Assembly (NCBI GenBank): GCA_015055655.1
Contig: SVHW01000001.1
Location: 79,465-143,464, forward strand
DNA from: Clostridiales bacterium
GTDB lineage: Bacteria > Bacillota > Clostridia > Christensenellales > Borkfalkiaceae
Direction: 5' to 3'
DNA: 64,000 bases
The position numbers and the translations under genes were made by a program. Positions 16,606 to 26,196 of this stretch are shown in pieces. The notes beneath the pieces were generated by a model. The model ran no database searches and was not told the origin of the DNA. It saw only the letters and a list, made by a program, of their open reading frames with translations. Every line of letters starts with the position of its first letter. Position 1 is the first letter of the stretch.

Positions 16606-18513
16606 TTATTTTTTTAATAATTTCGAATTGATAAATATACCGTACTCGTACGGTTTTATTTCAACTTCTTTATCAAATTTTGTATTGGTAATCAATTCAG
16701 TTGCCGAATTTGGCAATTCCAAAATATAACGCTTGGACGAATTATTTACATAAACGTAAATTTCACCGTGTTCATTTTTGCGTTCGTAAAACAATAATCC
16801 GTCTTCTACGCGTATTTCTCTAAAATCGCCGTCTTTAAAAATGTCACGGTATTCTTTACGAACGTTCCCCAATTTTTGATAAAACGCCAATAAATCTTCA
16901 TTGATATGATTCCAATCAAAACAACGACGGCAAAACGGGTCAATATGCCCTTCTAAACCGTTTTCATCTCCGTAGTACACGCAAGGCACGCCTGGTAACG
17001 TAAACTGCAAAACGGCTGCCATTTTTAATTTTTTAATCGCTTTTTGTTTTGCTTTTGGTGATAAATACGCGCAGGAACTGGACATTTCTTCTTTATTATG
17101 ACAATAAATACCGCCTAAAACGGTTAAAATACGCGCTGTATCGTGCGTTCCCAGAATATTCATCAAACAATCAAGCGTTTGTTTGGGATAGTGATTGATT
17201 AAAACACGTACGGTATGCAATAAATTGCCCGCATTGCCCGATTGAACGTAACCGATAATTGCTTCTTTCAAAGGATAATTCATTACACTATCCAATTCGT
17301 GGCCCTGTAAATACTCACGGCGTTTCGAATACGCCACTTTATTAGAGGCATCTTCCCAAACTTCCCCGATGATAATTGCGTCAGGATTGCTTTCTTTTAC
17401 CGATTTACGCAGTTTTTGTAAGAAAAAATCAGGTAATTCGTCGGCAACGTCTAAACGATAACCGCCGATACCAAACCCCAACCATTTCTTTAAAACACCG
17501 CCTTCCCCAAAAATAAAGCGCTGATAATCTTCAGAATTTTCATTGATTTCAGGTAAAATATCGATTCCCCACCAACTTTCGTAATCATACGGATAATGTT
17601 GGAAGGAATACCAAGAATAATACGGCGAAGACTTAGATTGGTATGCGCCTACGGAAGAATAATGCCCGTATTTATTGAAATATACGCTATCATCGCCCGT
17701 ATGATTGAATACACCGTCTAAAATAATACGAATTCCCTTTTTTTGCGCTGCGTTTATAAGGTCTTGAAAGTCTTTTTCCGTCCCTAAAAATGGGTCTATA
17801 TGCATATAATCAGACGTATCATAGCGGTGATTGGACGCCGCTTCAAATATGGGATTTAAATAAATTACGGATACGCCTAACTGCTCTAAATAAGGCAATT
17901 TGCTTTCAATTCCTTTCAAATTACCGCCAAAAAAGTCGTTATTTAACACTTTTCCATATTCATTGGGACGAAAATACGGTTCTTCCCCCCAATTTCTTTC
18001 TACACGACTATTTATGTCTGGCATAGTTCCCTTTTTGCAGAATCTATCAGGAAAGATTTGATACATTACGCCACCTTTAAACCAATCCGGCGTTTTGTAA
18101 TCTTTAGAATAGGTTGTAAGCATAAAACTATGCGGACGTTCGGAAAAATATCCCGTTTCCTGTTCACCGCAAGAAATAAATCCTGCGCCTTTTATAGAAA
18201 AATGGTAAAAATACAAACCAGGCTCAGGCGCTTCAAAGGCAATAGACCAGCCGAAAGCCGTTTTTTGCATTGGATAGTATTCAGGTAATTCGCCGTCTTT
18301 ACAGAAAACGAAAAAAGCGTCGAGCTGAGGCTTTTGACACTCCTCTTCGCTCGGCGTATGCAATGCGTCTGTTGGAATACGATTTCCCCACCCGTGCGGA
18401 TGGTCATTTTTCAATGAAAAGACGTTAAACTGCAATTCTTCTCCAGTTTTTACCGCGCCTGTAAGGTTTTTACAAGCCGTATCTAACGGATTGAAGTAAA
18501 CGTACATTGACAT
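16606..18513 (-). CDS. Glycoside hydrolase family 13 enzyme (neopullulanase/alpha-glycosidase type)
   Basis: Cleaves alpha-glucans. The four GH13 regions are visible: DGVFNHT (I), GYRLDVADE with nucleophile Asp (II), IIGEVWEDA with acid/base Glu (III) and LGTHDTARIL (IV). The N-terminal ~120 residues look like a carbohydrate-binding beta domain. There is no signal peptide, so it acts in the cytosol, fitting glycogen breakdown beside glgP. The start is ATG 18513 (AAGGAAGA 8-10 nt upstream) rather than an in-frame TTG at 18534. It lies after the glgP terminator, so its expression may depend on read-through. Confidence 0.88.
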   Translation of the reverse strand: MSMYVYFNPLDTACKNLTGAVKTGEELQFNVFSLKNDHPHGWGNRIPTDALHTPSEEECQKPQLDAFFVFCKDGELPEYYPMQKTAFGWSIAFEAPEPGLYFYHFSIKGAGFISCGEQETGYFSERPHSFMLTTYSKDYKTPDWFKGGVMYQIFPDRFCKKGTMPDINSRVERNWGEEPYFRPNEYGKVLNNDFFGGNLKGIESKLPYLEQLGVSVIYLNPIFEAASNHRYDTSDYMHIDPFLGTEKDFQDLINAAQKKGIRIILDGVFNHTGDDSVYFNKYGHYSSVGAYQSKSSPYYSWYSFQHYPYDYESWWGIDILPEINENSEDYQRFIFGEGGVLKKWLGFGIGGYRLDVADELPDFFLQKLRKSVKESNPDAIIIGEVWEDASNKVAYSKRREYLQGHELDSVMNYPLKEAIIGYVQSGNAGNLLHTVRVLINHYPKQTLDCLMNILGTHDTARILTVLGGIYCHNKEEMSSSCAYLSPKAKQKAIKKLKMAAVLQFTLPGVPCVYYGDENGLEGHIDPFCRRCFDWNHINEDLLAFYQKLGNVRKEYRDIFKDGDFREIRVEDGLLFYERKNEHGEIYVYVNNSSKRYILELPNSATELITNTKFDKEVEIKPYEYGIFINSKLLKK

Positions 18514-18534
18514 TATTAAATCTTCCTTCTTCAA

Positions 18535-18569
18535 GCAAAAAGCCGTAAATTTAGTTTACGGCTTTTTGC
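18535..18569 (-). terminator. Strong terminator between glgP and the GH13 gene
   Basis: Perfect 15-bp stem GCAAAAAGCCGTAAA / TTTACGGCTTTTTGC with a 5-nt loop; the T-run is within the stem, as in many bidirectional terminators. It sits 22 bp upstream of the GH13 start codon and may attenuate that gene. Confidence 0.8.
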
Positions 18570-18606
18570 CAAAGTTAATACATTATAATTAAGTGTAACT
18601 ATTGAA

Positions 18607-21036
18607 TTAGTGTAAGGCCTTCAAATCCCAAATATTTTCCGCGTATTCTTTAATACTTCTATCCGCAGCAAAGAATCCAGCAGCCGCAATATTACGAAGT
18701 GCCTTTTGATTCCACAAACGTTTATCCGTTTCGTATAATTTAGACATTTCTTGTTGCGTTTTTACATAGGAGTGATAATCAGCCATACACATATACGGGT
18801 CAGCAATTGGCGAACCGGTAAGCAAGTAGCTGGCAATATCACCAAAGGATTCGCCGTTAAAGCCTACGATTAACGCTTCAACTACACGACGGAGCATCGG
18901 TTCGTTGTTATAATATACGCTTGCAGAGTATCCGTTTCTCCAAATTTCGGAAACTTCGTCCGCTTTTAAGCCGAAGATATAAATATTATCTTTACCAACT
19001 TTTTCCGCCATTTCAACGTTTGCGCCGTCTAAAGTACCGATAGTCAACGCGCCGTTAATCATGAATTTCATGTTACCAGTACCGCTTGCTTCTTTACCGG
19101 CAAGGGAAATTTGTTCAGAAATTTCAGAGGCAGGCATCAATTTCTCCGACATCGATACATTGTAATCTTCCAAATAAATAACGTTTAATTTTGCGGAAAT
19201 CTTCGGGTTTTTACGGATTTCTTCGGAAATATAGCAAATCAATTTAATAATTTTCTTTGCCATATAATATCCAGCCGCTGCTTTTGCCGCAAAAATATAC
19301 GTTTTCGGTTGCATCGGCGCGTCGGGATTTTCTTTCAAAATTAAATAGTCGTTAATAATATGCAATACGTTTAAAAGTTGACGTTTATATTCGTGCAAAC
19401 GCTTTGCCTGTACGTCAAAAATAGAATCCGGATTGATAATTACGCCTTGTTTTTTATAGGCAAAATCCGCAAATTGCTTTTTCTTAATCGCCTTGATTTC
19501 GTCTAAACGTTTTAATACGCTGTCATCGTTTTCAAACTTCTTGAATTCCGCAAGTTTTGCCGCGTTCTTTGCGTAACCTTCGCCAATGCAGTCGTTTAAG
19601 AGCGAGCAAAGTTCAGGGTTGGATTGATTCAACCAACGTCTATGCGCAATACCGTTCGTAACGTTCGTGAATTTTTCCGGCGTATAATCGTAGAAATCTT
19701 TAAAGATGCTTTCCTTGATAATATCGCTGTGCAAAGCGGAAACGCCGTTAACGTGATGCGAACCGAGCACGGAAAGGTTTGCCATTTTAACAGTGTTATA
19801 GGAAATAACAGCCATACGGGAAATCTTATCCCAATCGCCGGGGAATTTTTTCCACAAATCTTCACAGAAACGACGGTTAATTTCCTTCAATATCATATAA
19901 ATACGAGGCAATCTTCTTGCAATAAGGTCTTCGGGCCACGTTTCCAAAGCTTCCGCTAAGACGGTGTGGTTCGTATAAGCGCATACCTTCGTCGTGATAT
20001 CCCAAGCTTCATCCCAACTCATGCCGTTTTCATCGATGAGCAATCTCATAAGTTCGGGTACGGTCAACGCAGGATGCGTATCGTTAAGGTGAATTGCCGC
20101 CATCTTCGGCAATAATTTCAACGAACCGTATCTTCTCTTATGGTCAGCAAGAATATTTTGCAACGACGCGGAGACAAGGAAATATTGTTGCTTCAAGCGC
20201 AACGATTTACCTTCCACGTGGTTATCTGCAGGATACAATACCTTAGAAATAAGCTCTGCTTCGTTATCTTCCTTCATTACGGTATTATAATCACCTTGCG
20301 AGAAGAGTTTCATATCGAAGTTTTGTACGCTACGCGCTTTCCAAAGACGAAGCACGGAAACCGCTTTGCTATCATACCCGGAAACCATCATATCGTATGC
20401 AACGGCTTGCACTTCTTTGGCGTCACGGTAAATAATTTCCATACCGTTATCCGTCCATTTTTCTTCGATATATCCGTCGAATTTTACCGTAAACGTCTTA
20501 TCACTTCTTTGCGTCAGCCAAACTTCGCCGCCGGGAAGCCACACGTCGGGAAGTTCCGTTTGCCAACCGTCAACGATTTTTTGTTTGAACAAACCGTAAT
20601 CGTAGCGGATGGAATATCCCATTGCAGGATAATCGCCCGTAGCCAGCGCGTCCATAAAACAAGCAGCAAGTCTACCAAGACCGCCGTTACCAAGCCCTGC
20701 GTCCGGTTCTAATTCATACAAATCTTCCAACGTCGTGTCGTATTCTTTTAATGCTTCTTCAAAAACTTCGCCTACGCCAAGATTGTACAAGCTGTTTTTC
20801 AACGAACGCCCCATAAGGAATTCCATACACATATAGTATACTCTCTTTCCTTTTGCAGCTTTGGTTGTCGTATGGAACTTATGTCTTTTTTCAAGCATAA
20901 TGTCCCTAACGCTCATAACGACAGCTTTATAAAGCTGTTCTTTACGAGCTTCCGAAGGCGCAACACCGAAATAACGGGAAAGTTTCCCTTGAATCAACTC
21001 TTTCGCTTGTTGCTGAGTGAATTGTTCTTTTTTCAT
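18607..21036 (-). CDS. glgP: Glycogen/maltodextrin phosphorylase
   Basis: PLP-dependent phosphorolysis of alpha-1,4-glucan to glucose-1-phosphate. Seen: VYYMCMEFLMGRSLKNSLYN, EPDAGLGNGGLGRLAACFMDALA, AIHLNDTHPALTVPELMR and the PLP-lysine region EASGTGNMKFMINGALTIGTLDGANVE. Its 809 aa match GT35 enzymes. It is the fourth gene of glgC-glgD-glgA-glgP, 58 bp after glgA, and ends at a strong terminator. Confidence 0.96.
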   Translation of the reverse strand: MKKEQFTQQQAKELIQGKLSRYFGVAPSEARKEQLYKAVVMSVRDIMLEKRHKFHTTTKAAKGKRVYYMCMEFLMGRSLKNSLYNLGVGEVFEEALKEYDTTLEDLYELEPDAGLGNGGLGRLAACFMDALATGDYPAMGYSIRYDYGLFKQKIVDGWQTELPDVWLPGGEVWLTQRSDKTFTVKFDGYIEEKWTDNGMEIIYRDAKEVQAVAYDMMVSGYDSKAVSVLRLWKARSVQNFDMKLFSQGDYNTVMKEDNEAELISKVLYPADNHVEGKSLRLKQQYFLVSASLQNILADHKRRYGSLKLLPKMAAIHLNDTHPALTVPELMRLLIDENGMSWDEAWDITTKVCAYTNHTVLAEALETWPEDLIARRLPRIYMILKEINRRFCEDLWKKFPGDWDKISRMAVISYNTVKMANLSVLGSHHVNGVSALHSDIIKESIFKDFYDYTPEKFTNVTNGIAHRRWLNQSNPELCSLLNDCIGEGYAKNAAKLAEFKKFENDDSVLKRLDEIKAIKKKQFADFAYKKQGVIINPDSIFDVQAKRLHEYKRQLLNVLHIINDYLILKENPDAPMQPKTYIFAAKAAAGYYMAKKIIKLICYISEEIRKNPKISAKLNVIYLEDYNVSMSEKLMPASEISEQISLAGKEASGTGNMKFMINGALTIGTLDGANVEMAEKVGKDNIYIFGLKADEVSEIWRNGYSASVYYNNEPMLRRVVEALIVGFNGESFGDIASYLLTGSPIADPYMCMADYHSYVKTQQEMSKLYETDKRLWNQKALRNIAAAGFFAADRSIKEYAENIWDLKALH

Positions 21037-21094
21037 ATTCTATCTCCTATAAAAATTTTCCTTTTGTGTTTATCTAATCAAAGCTATGCTTTGG

Positions 21095-22624
21095 TTATTT
21101 CAAAGTATCGTACGTCGATTGATATAATTGTTTATATTCTTCCGCGGAACGTTGCCAAGAGAAATCCGTCGTGGCTGCTTTTTTCATTAATGCTTTCCAA
21201 GCTTCCGTATTTTTATACGTCTCGATAGCTTCGTGTACGACGTATAACATATCGTAAGCGTTACAAGAAGCAAACGTAAATCCGTTTCCGCCTGCCCCAT
21301 AGGGTTTAATGCTATCGTAAAGCCCGCCCGTTTCTCTTACTACGGGTATGGTAGCGTAACGGGAAGCTATCATTTGCGAAAGACCGCAAGGCTCGCTGAT
21401 AGAAGGCATTAAGAAGATGTCCGCGCCAGAATAAATTTTTCTGGATAAATCGTTGTTAAAGGCAATATTTGCCGATACTTTTCCTTCGTATCTATGGCCA
21501 ATATCTTTAAAGAATTCTTCGTACGCAAAATCCCCCGTGCCTAATAAAACAAATTGAATTTCTTCGTGTAAGATATCTTCAATAGCTGTTCTAACTAAAT
21601 CCAAACCTTTATGCGAAACCAATCTCGAAATCATTGCAATGATAGGTACGTCTTTTACGGGTAAACCTAACATCTTTTGCAATTCCGTTTTACAAATCTT
21701 TTTATTATCTAAATCATCCGCCGAGAAATTCGCGAACAACGCGGCGTCGTTTTCGGGATTATACGAATTCACGTCAATACCGTTCAAAATCCCCGTCAAC
21801 TTAAAGGCGTTTTTACAAATAATATCTTGCAATCCGTGTGCGTACTGCGCCGTTTTAATTTCATTTGCATACGTAGGGCTAACCGTAGAGAAACGTTCGC
21901 TGCACTCGATAGCGCCTTTCATAAGATTGATACAGCCCTCGTATTCAAGCAAATAACGGTAAGATTCGTCAATACCAAACAAATCGCCAAGAATATCCAA
22001 AGAATATTTGCCTTGATATTCAATGTTATGAATCGTAAACAAGGAACGAATAAATTGATATTCGAAGCGCTTACAATAAATCGTTTTCAAATAAATGGCA
22101 GCAAGAGCCGCTTGCCAATCGTGACAATGCATTACGTCGGGATAGAAATTGATGAACGGCATAATTTCCAATACGCTACGGGAGAAGAACGCAAAGCGTT
22201 CACCGTCGTCGTAATATCCGTAACAACCGGGGCGTTTGAAATAATATTCGTTATCAATAAAATAATAGGTTACCCCATTTTCTTCGCAAGTAAATACGCC
22301 GCAGTATTGATTTCTCCAACCAAGCGGAACGTAAAGATTGCCCATATAAGAAAGTTTTCTGCGTTGTTCCGGTTTAATATCAGAATATAACGGTAAAACA
22401 ACGCGAATATCGTATTTTGCGTCTTTGGCAAGTGCTTGCGGCAAAGAACCGATTACGTCGGCAAGCCCACCCGTAGCGATAAACGGTCTTGCTTCGGATG
22501 CAACGAATAATATCTTTCTTTTCACCGCCAATTTAGGTTCTGCGGTTTTTGTCTGTTTTACAGGCGTTTTTGTTTCTTTAGGTTCCAATACTTTGATGGT
22601 CTTTTTTGCGGTTTTTTCAGCCAT
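21095..22624 (-). CDS. glgA: Glycogen synthase (ADP-glucose type)
   Basis: GT5 starch/glycogen synthase extending glucan chains from ADP-glucose. The ADP-glucose motif is altered KxGGL (ARPFIATGGLADVIGSLP), and the C-terminal GT-B domain has SRLVSHKGLDLV and MPSISEPCGLSQMIASRYA. Residues ~1-40 form an unusual Lys/Thr/Pro-rich extension before the catalytic domain. The start is ATG 22624 with TAAGGAGTT upstream; an in-frame upstream codon at 22651 lacks a ribosome-binding site. It is the third gene of the operon. Confidence 0.95.
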   Translation of the reverse strand: MAEKTAKKTIKVLEPKETKTPVKQTKTAEPKLAVKRKILFVASEARPFIATGGLADVIGSLPQALAKDAKYDIRVVLPLYSDIKPEQRRKLSYMGNLYVPLGWRNQYCGVFTCEENGVTYYFIDNEYYFKRPGCYGYYDDGERFAFFSRSVLEIMPFINFYPDVMHCHDWQAALAAIYLKTIYCKRFEYQFIRSLFTIHNIEYQGKYSLDILGDLFGIDESYRYLLEYEGCINLMKGAIECSERFSTVSPTYANEIKTAQYAHGLQDIICKNAFKLTGILNGIDVNSYNPENDAALFANFSADDLDNKKICKTELQKMLGLPVKDVPIIAMISRLVSHKGLDLVRTAIEDILHEEIQFVLLGTGDFAYEEFFKDIGHRYEGKVSANIAFNNDLSRKIYSGADIFLMPSISEPCGLSQMIASRYATIPVVRETGGLYDSIKPYGAGGNGFTFASCNAYDMLYVVHEAIETYKNTEAWKALMKKAATTDFSWQRSAEEYKQLYQSTYDTLK

Positions 22625-22699
22625 TATAAAACTCCTTATTGATGTTATCACAGCAACGTCGTATCCGCAAAATGCGGATACGGCGTCGTTACGGTTAAA

Positions 22700-23815
22700 T
22701 TATAATCTTGTTCCCTTGGGAATATAGTACGGAAGCGAATCGCAGCCGCCAAGCGTCTTTTTGTCGCTGACAACTACGTTTTTATCCGTAATTACACAGT
22801 CAAGCGTTGTATTTTGACCAATGATGTTGTCTTGCATAACGATAGAATTACGTACTACCGCGCCTTTCGCTACCTTAACGCCACGGAAAAGAATTGAGTT
22901 TTCCACGACGCCTTCAATTTCACAACCGTCGGAAATCAAAGAATTTTTAACAATAGCATCTTCACCGTACTTGGAAGGCGCACTATCACGAACTTTCGTA
23001 TAAATATCTCTATCCCCGAACAATTCGTCGCGAACGGATTTATTAAGAAGTTCCATATTGTGCTTATAATAAGCGGACATGGAATCGATGCCTGCGTAAT
23101 AATTCTTATATTCGTATGCGTAAATTTTTAAGCTGTTTAACTGTTTTGCAAGAATATCGCCTTCGAAACTGGTAAACCCGTGCGTTACGGAATCTTCAAC
23201 GAGATTGAGCAAGAATTGGCGATTTACAACCATTACGTTGATATACGCGTTTACTTTTTCGCCTTTTGCAACGTGCGGAGAAAGTTTAATTTCGGTAACG
23301 CGGCCTTCGTTGTCAGCGGCTACGGTCATAAAATCAGACTTTCTTTCAATTTCACGCTTGTGCGTAACAATCGTAATGTCTGCATTTTTGCTTTCGTGAT
23401 AATCTACGATATCTGCAACGTCAAATTTTGCAATGCCGTCGCAATCCATAAGCACAACGTAGTTTTCACTGCGGTGATTTAAGAAACCTTGCAAACTGTT
23501 CAAAGCTTCCAATCTCGTCGTATATAATTTATCGTGTTTTTCCGAGAAAGGAGGTAAAAGAATAATACCACCGTCTTTTCTTGCCAAATCCCAATCTTTA
23601 CCGCTACCGATATGGTCGATAAGCGAACGATAGTTGTTGCTCGTCATAAGCCCCACCGTCGTAATACCGGAATTTACCATATTGGAAAGCGCAAAATCTA
23701 CGATACGATATCTACCGCCGTAGGGAATAGAAGCCATTGTTCTTCTACGAACGAGTTCAGGCACGTTTTCTTCGTGCATATTTGAAAAAATAACGCCGAT
23801 TGCTGATATTGCCAT
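22700..23815 (-). CDS. glgD: GlgD, ADP-glucose pyrophosphorylase regulatory-type subunit
   Basis: Partner subunit of the Firmicute GlgCD ADP-glucose pyrophosphorylase. The nucleotidyltransferase domain is recognisable (RTMASIPYGGRYRIVDFALSN), but the GlgC loop GGxGxRL is replaced by IFSNMHEENVPELV. This is usual for GlgD, which is thought to have little catalytic activity itself. A left-handed beta-helix follows (CEIEGVVENSILFRGVKVAKGAVV). It is 371 aa, with 14 bp between it and glgC. Confidence 0.94.
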   Translation of the reverse strand: MAISAIGVIFSNMHEENVPELVRRRTMASIPYGGRYRIVDFALSNMVNSGITTVGLMTSNNYRSLIDHIGSGKDWDLARKDGGIILLPPFSEKHDKLYTTRLEALNSLQGFLNHRSENYVVLMDCDGIAKFDVADIVDYHESKNADITIVTHKREIERKSDFMTVAADNEGRVTEIKLSPHVAKGEKVNAYINVMVVNRQFLLNLVEDSVTHGFTSFEGDILAKQLNSLKIYAYEYKNYYAGIDSMSAYYKHNMELLNKSVRDELFGDRDIYTKVRDSAPSKYGEDAIVKNSLISDGCEIEGVVENSILFRGVKVAKGAVVRNSIVMQDNIIGQNTTLDCVITDKNVVVSDKKTLGGCDSLPYYIPKGTRL

Positions 23816-23829
23816 AATCTTTCTCCTCC

Positions 23830-25023
23830 TTACGCCATAATATCTTTTTCGTGTTTTTGACCTTCGCTTACAGTTACACCGTCGGCAACCGTTAAGCCTC
23901 TGCCTAAAACAACAATTTCTGCATTAGGGTCTTTCTCGACACCAATTTTTGCATTTTTACCTACGGTAACTTCTTCGTCGATAATTGAGTAAGAAACAAC
24001 CGCGCCCTCTTTTACGACGCTATTTGCAAGCAAAATAGCATCTTTAACAACAGCGCCCTTTTCAACGACAACGTTGCTGCCAAGTACGGAATTTTCTACA
24101 ACACCGTCAATTTCGCAACCAAGAGCAATCATCGAATTTTTTACAACGCCGTTTGCACCGATATGTTCGGGCGGAGCAAGTGGATTACGAGAGTGAATTT
24201 TCCAAGCTTTATCACCAACGTCAAACTCGGGGTCTGTGCCAAGCAAGTCCATATTTGCCTGCCACAACGAAGCCACGGTACCAACGTCTTTCCAATAACC
24301 TTGGAAACGATAAGATTGCATCTTCTCCCCTGCATTGAGCATTGCGGGCAAAACGTCTTTACCAAAGTCTTTAGAAGAATTCGGATTTGCGTCGTCCGCC
24401 TCCAAATATTTAAAAAGCTTTTCAGCTTTGAAAATATAAATACCCATCGAGGCAAGCGTGCTCTTGGGCACTTTCGGTTTTTCCTCGAATTGATAGATAG
24501 ACCCGTCAGGGTTGGTATTTAAAATACCAAAACGCGAAGCTTCGCTTAAAGGAACTTCAATTGCCGCAATCGTACAATCTGCATTGGTATCTTTATGTTC
24601 CTGTAACATAGCAGCGTAATCCATCTTGTAAATGTGGTCGCCTGAAAGAATTAAAACGTATTCAGGATTGTACATTTTCATAAAGTGCAGATTTTGATAA
24701 ATAGCGTTTGCCGTACCTGCATACCAAGAAGAACTTGTTTTGGCTTGATAAGGCGACAAAATATGTACGCCGCCGTAGGTTCTGTCTAAATCCCACGGTT
24801 GTCCGTTACCAATATACTCGTTGAGTATAAGTGGCTGATACTGCGTTAAAACGCCGACGGTATCAATACCAGAGTTGATGCAGTTGGAAAGCGGAAAATC
24901 AATAATACGATATTTCGCGCCAAACGCAACGGCAGGTTTTGCAATATTCGTGGTGAGAGCGTATAATCTACTGCCCTGTCCACCAGCCAAGAGCATTGCA
25001 ACACATTCCTTCTTTCTTTGCAT
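23830..25023 (-). CDS. glgC: Glucose-1-phosphate adenylyltransferase
   Basis: Makes ADP-glucose from ATP and glucose-1-phosphate, the committed step of glycogen synthesis. Visible: [55 protein letters not shown] and a C-terminal beta-helix of hexapeptide-like repeats. First gene of the operon; ATG 25023 follows AAAGGGGG. The 488 bp upstream are extremely AT-rich. Confidence 0.96.
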   Translation of the reverse strand: MQRKKECVAMLLAGGQGSRLYALTTNIAKPAVAFGAKYRIIDFPLSNCINSGIDTVGVLTQYQPLILNEYIGNGQPWDLDRTYGGVHILSPYQAKTSSSWYAGTANAIYQNLHFMKMYNPEYVLILSGDHIYKMDYAAMLQEHKDTNADCTIAAIEVPLSEASRFGILNTNPDGSIYQFEEKPKVPKSTLASMGIYIFKAEKLFKYLEADDANPNSSKDFGKDVLPAMLNAGEKMQSYRFQGYWKDVGTVASLWQANMDLLGTDPEFDVGDKAWKIHSRNPLAPPEHIGANGVVKNSMIALGCEIDGVVENSVLGSNVVVEKGAVVKDAILLANSVVKEGAVVSYSIIDEEVTVGKNAKIGVEKDPNAEIVVLGRGLTVADGVTVSEGQKHEKDIMA

Positions 25024-25143
25024 AGAGAACCCCCTTTATGGTGTAATAAATATTTTAATTAACGTATGCCGCTAAAAAGAGCAATCTTTAAATTGGCAAA
25101 CATATTTTAACAAATGAACATTTTCTTTTGCGTTTTTTCCGTG

Positions 25144-25171
25144 TATATAGAATCTCAACACGATTTATCAA
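25144..25171 (-). promoter_or_regulatory. Possible promoter of the glycogen operon
   Basis: -35 TTGATA (25166-25171) and -10 TATATA (25144-25149), 16-bp spacer, leaving a ~120-nt leader. The surrounding 25180-25330 stretch is almost pure A/T with repeated T-tracts (two copies of TTTTTTTAATATTTT), so other promoters are possible. Confidence 0.4.
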
Positions 25172-25369
25172 AAACGTAAACAATAATATAAATATTATTA
25201 TGTTATATTCTACAACATTTTTTTAATATTTTCAAGAGAATTTCAAAAGTTTTTTTAATATTTTTCTATATTTTTTTGATTTTTTTCGCGATAGAAAATT
25301 TTTCACGTAATCAACCAACTTTTTATCGTTTTTTTGCACTTTTTGACGTTCCATTTTTTAAAACTATGG

Positions 25370-25425
25370 CACGCATAATAATTATGCTATGCGTAACAAT
25401 ATACATATGCGTGACATAAATTATA
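25370..25425. repeat. TATGCGT dyad cluster upstream of the glycogen operon
   Basis: ACGCATA (25371-25377) is followed by TATGCGT at 25388-25394 and 25406-25412. Inside lies the palindrome GCATAATAATTATGC (25373-25387). TATGCGTGACATAA (25406-25419) nearly repeats TATGCGTCACATAA at 5833, between spoIVB and the carboxypeptidase. Function unknown. Confidence 0.4.
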
Positions 25426-25433
25426 TAAAATAA

Positions 25434-25465
25434 TAAAAAAATCCCCTACTTTTTACAGCAAGGGA
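25434..25465 (-). terminator. Intrinsic terminator downstream of coaE
   Basis: On the minus strand TCCCTTGCT pairs with AGTAGGGGA (two G-T pairs), loop GTAAAA, followed by TTTTTTTATT. Confidence 0.7.
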
Positions 25466-25494
25466 ATACCTTTATATATGACGTAATAAATAAT

Positions 25495-25515
25495 GTTTCA
25501 CGAGATTTGTTTCAC
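25495..25515. repeat. GTTTCAC heptamer pair at the coaE 3' end
   Basis: GTTTCAC occurs at 25495-25501 and 25509-25515, 14 bp apart; the second copy includes the coaE stop codon. The same heptamer clusters on the other side of coaE (26130-26196). Confidence 0.5.
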
Positions 25516-26111
25516 GACAATTCACATTTATCTATTTCATTTTTAATCGCTCTTTTTAAATCGTCTTGCGTACCGTCATTTGAAATAATGTGCAGTTTTG
25601 AAGAATGGTCGTATTTGTTTTCGTTAAGTTTATCGTAATCGAATTGTGAAAGAATTTTTGCAACGGCGTCCGTTTTACTCACTCCATCGCGTTTCATAAC
25701 GGCAGCAATCCTATCTTCTTTATTGCGATTGACAACAAAAATATCATTAAAGAGGCTTTCATATCCCCCCTCAAACAAAAGAGGTACTTCTGCAAATACA
25801 ATATTATCCGCGCAATTTTCCATATCTTTGATGAGTTTATCGATAATTAACGGATGCGCAAGTTCGTTTAAACGTTTTCTCGCTTGCTCATTGGAAAATA
25901 TAAGCATACTTAACGCCTTTTTATCTATAACGCCGTTTACAACGACGCCATCAAAAGTACGTTCAATCATTTCAATATATGCTTTTTCTTTTATAATTTC
26001 CCGATAAATATCGTCGCAAGAAAAAACGGAATATCCTAAATCACGCAAATACTTACACACTTCCGTTTTGCCGCTACCAATCCCACCGGTGATTGCAATA
26101 TACTTCTTCAT
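25512..26111 (-). CDS. coaE: Dephospho-CoA kinase
   Basis: Last step of coenzyme A synthesis, phosphorylating the ribose 3'-OH of dephospho-CoA. The P-loop is ITGGIGSGKTEVCKYL, followed by FSCDDIYREI, the substrate motif LAHPLI and VFAEVPLLFEGGYESLFND. Its 199 aa are typical. coaE directly downstream of polA is a common arrangement. It is flanked on both sides by GTTTCAC heptamers. Confidence 0.95.
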   Translation of the reverse strand: MKKYIAITGGIGSGKTEVCKYLRDLGYSVFSCDDIYREIIKEKAYIEMIERTFDGVVVNGVIDKKALSMLIFSNEQARKRLNELAHPLIIDKLIKDMENCADNIVFAEVPLLFEGGYESLFNDIFVVNRNKEDRIAAVMKRDGVSKTDAVAKILSQFDYDKLNENKYDHSSKLHIISNDGTQDDLKRAIKNEIDKCELS

Positions 26112-26125
26112 TATATATCCTCATC

Positions 26126-26196
26126 AAAAGTTTCACATATTTAGTTTCATAGTTTCAATTGTGAAACAAGTTTTGTGAAACTTTATTTTGTTTCAT
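26126..26196. repeat. Nested GTTTCAC/GTGAAAC repeat cluster between polA and coaE
   Basis: GTTTCA(N) lies at 26130, 26144, 26152 and 26190, and GTGAAAC at 26161 and 26175. The outer copies form a perfect 10-bp stem (AAAGTTTCAC 26127-26136 with GTGAAACTTT 26175-26184). An inner stem-loop, GTTTCA-ATTG-TGAAAC, lies at 26152-26167. A spacing of 14 bp recurs (26130/26144, 26161/26175). Confidence 0.55.

Noticed and set aside
16440..16631. 63-codon plus-strand frame between the recombinase and GH13 genes
   Set aside because: No Shine-Dalgarno, no promoter, overlaps the GH13 3' end, composition of low-complexity Phe/Lys runs typical of AT-rich non-coding DNA.
25024..25100. SigE-type promoter for the glycogen operon
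   Set aside because: A CATACGTT resembling a SigE -10 is present near 25063, but no matching -35 lies at the right distance; a SigA-like pair further upstream fits better.
26126..26196. CRISPR-like array from GTTTCAC repeats
   Set aside because: Units are 6-7 bp, spacers 1-8 bp, copies occur in both orientations and no cas genes are present. They are short dyad motifs, not CRISPR.
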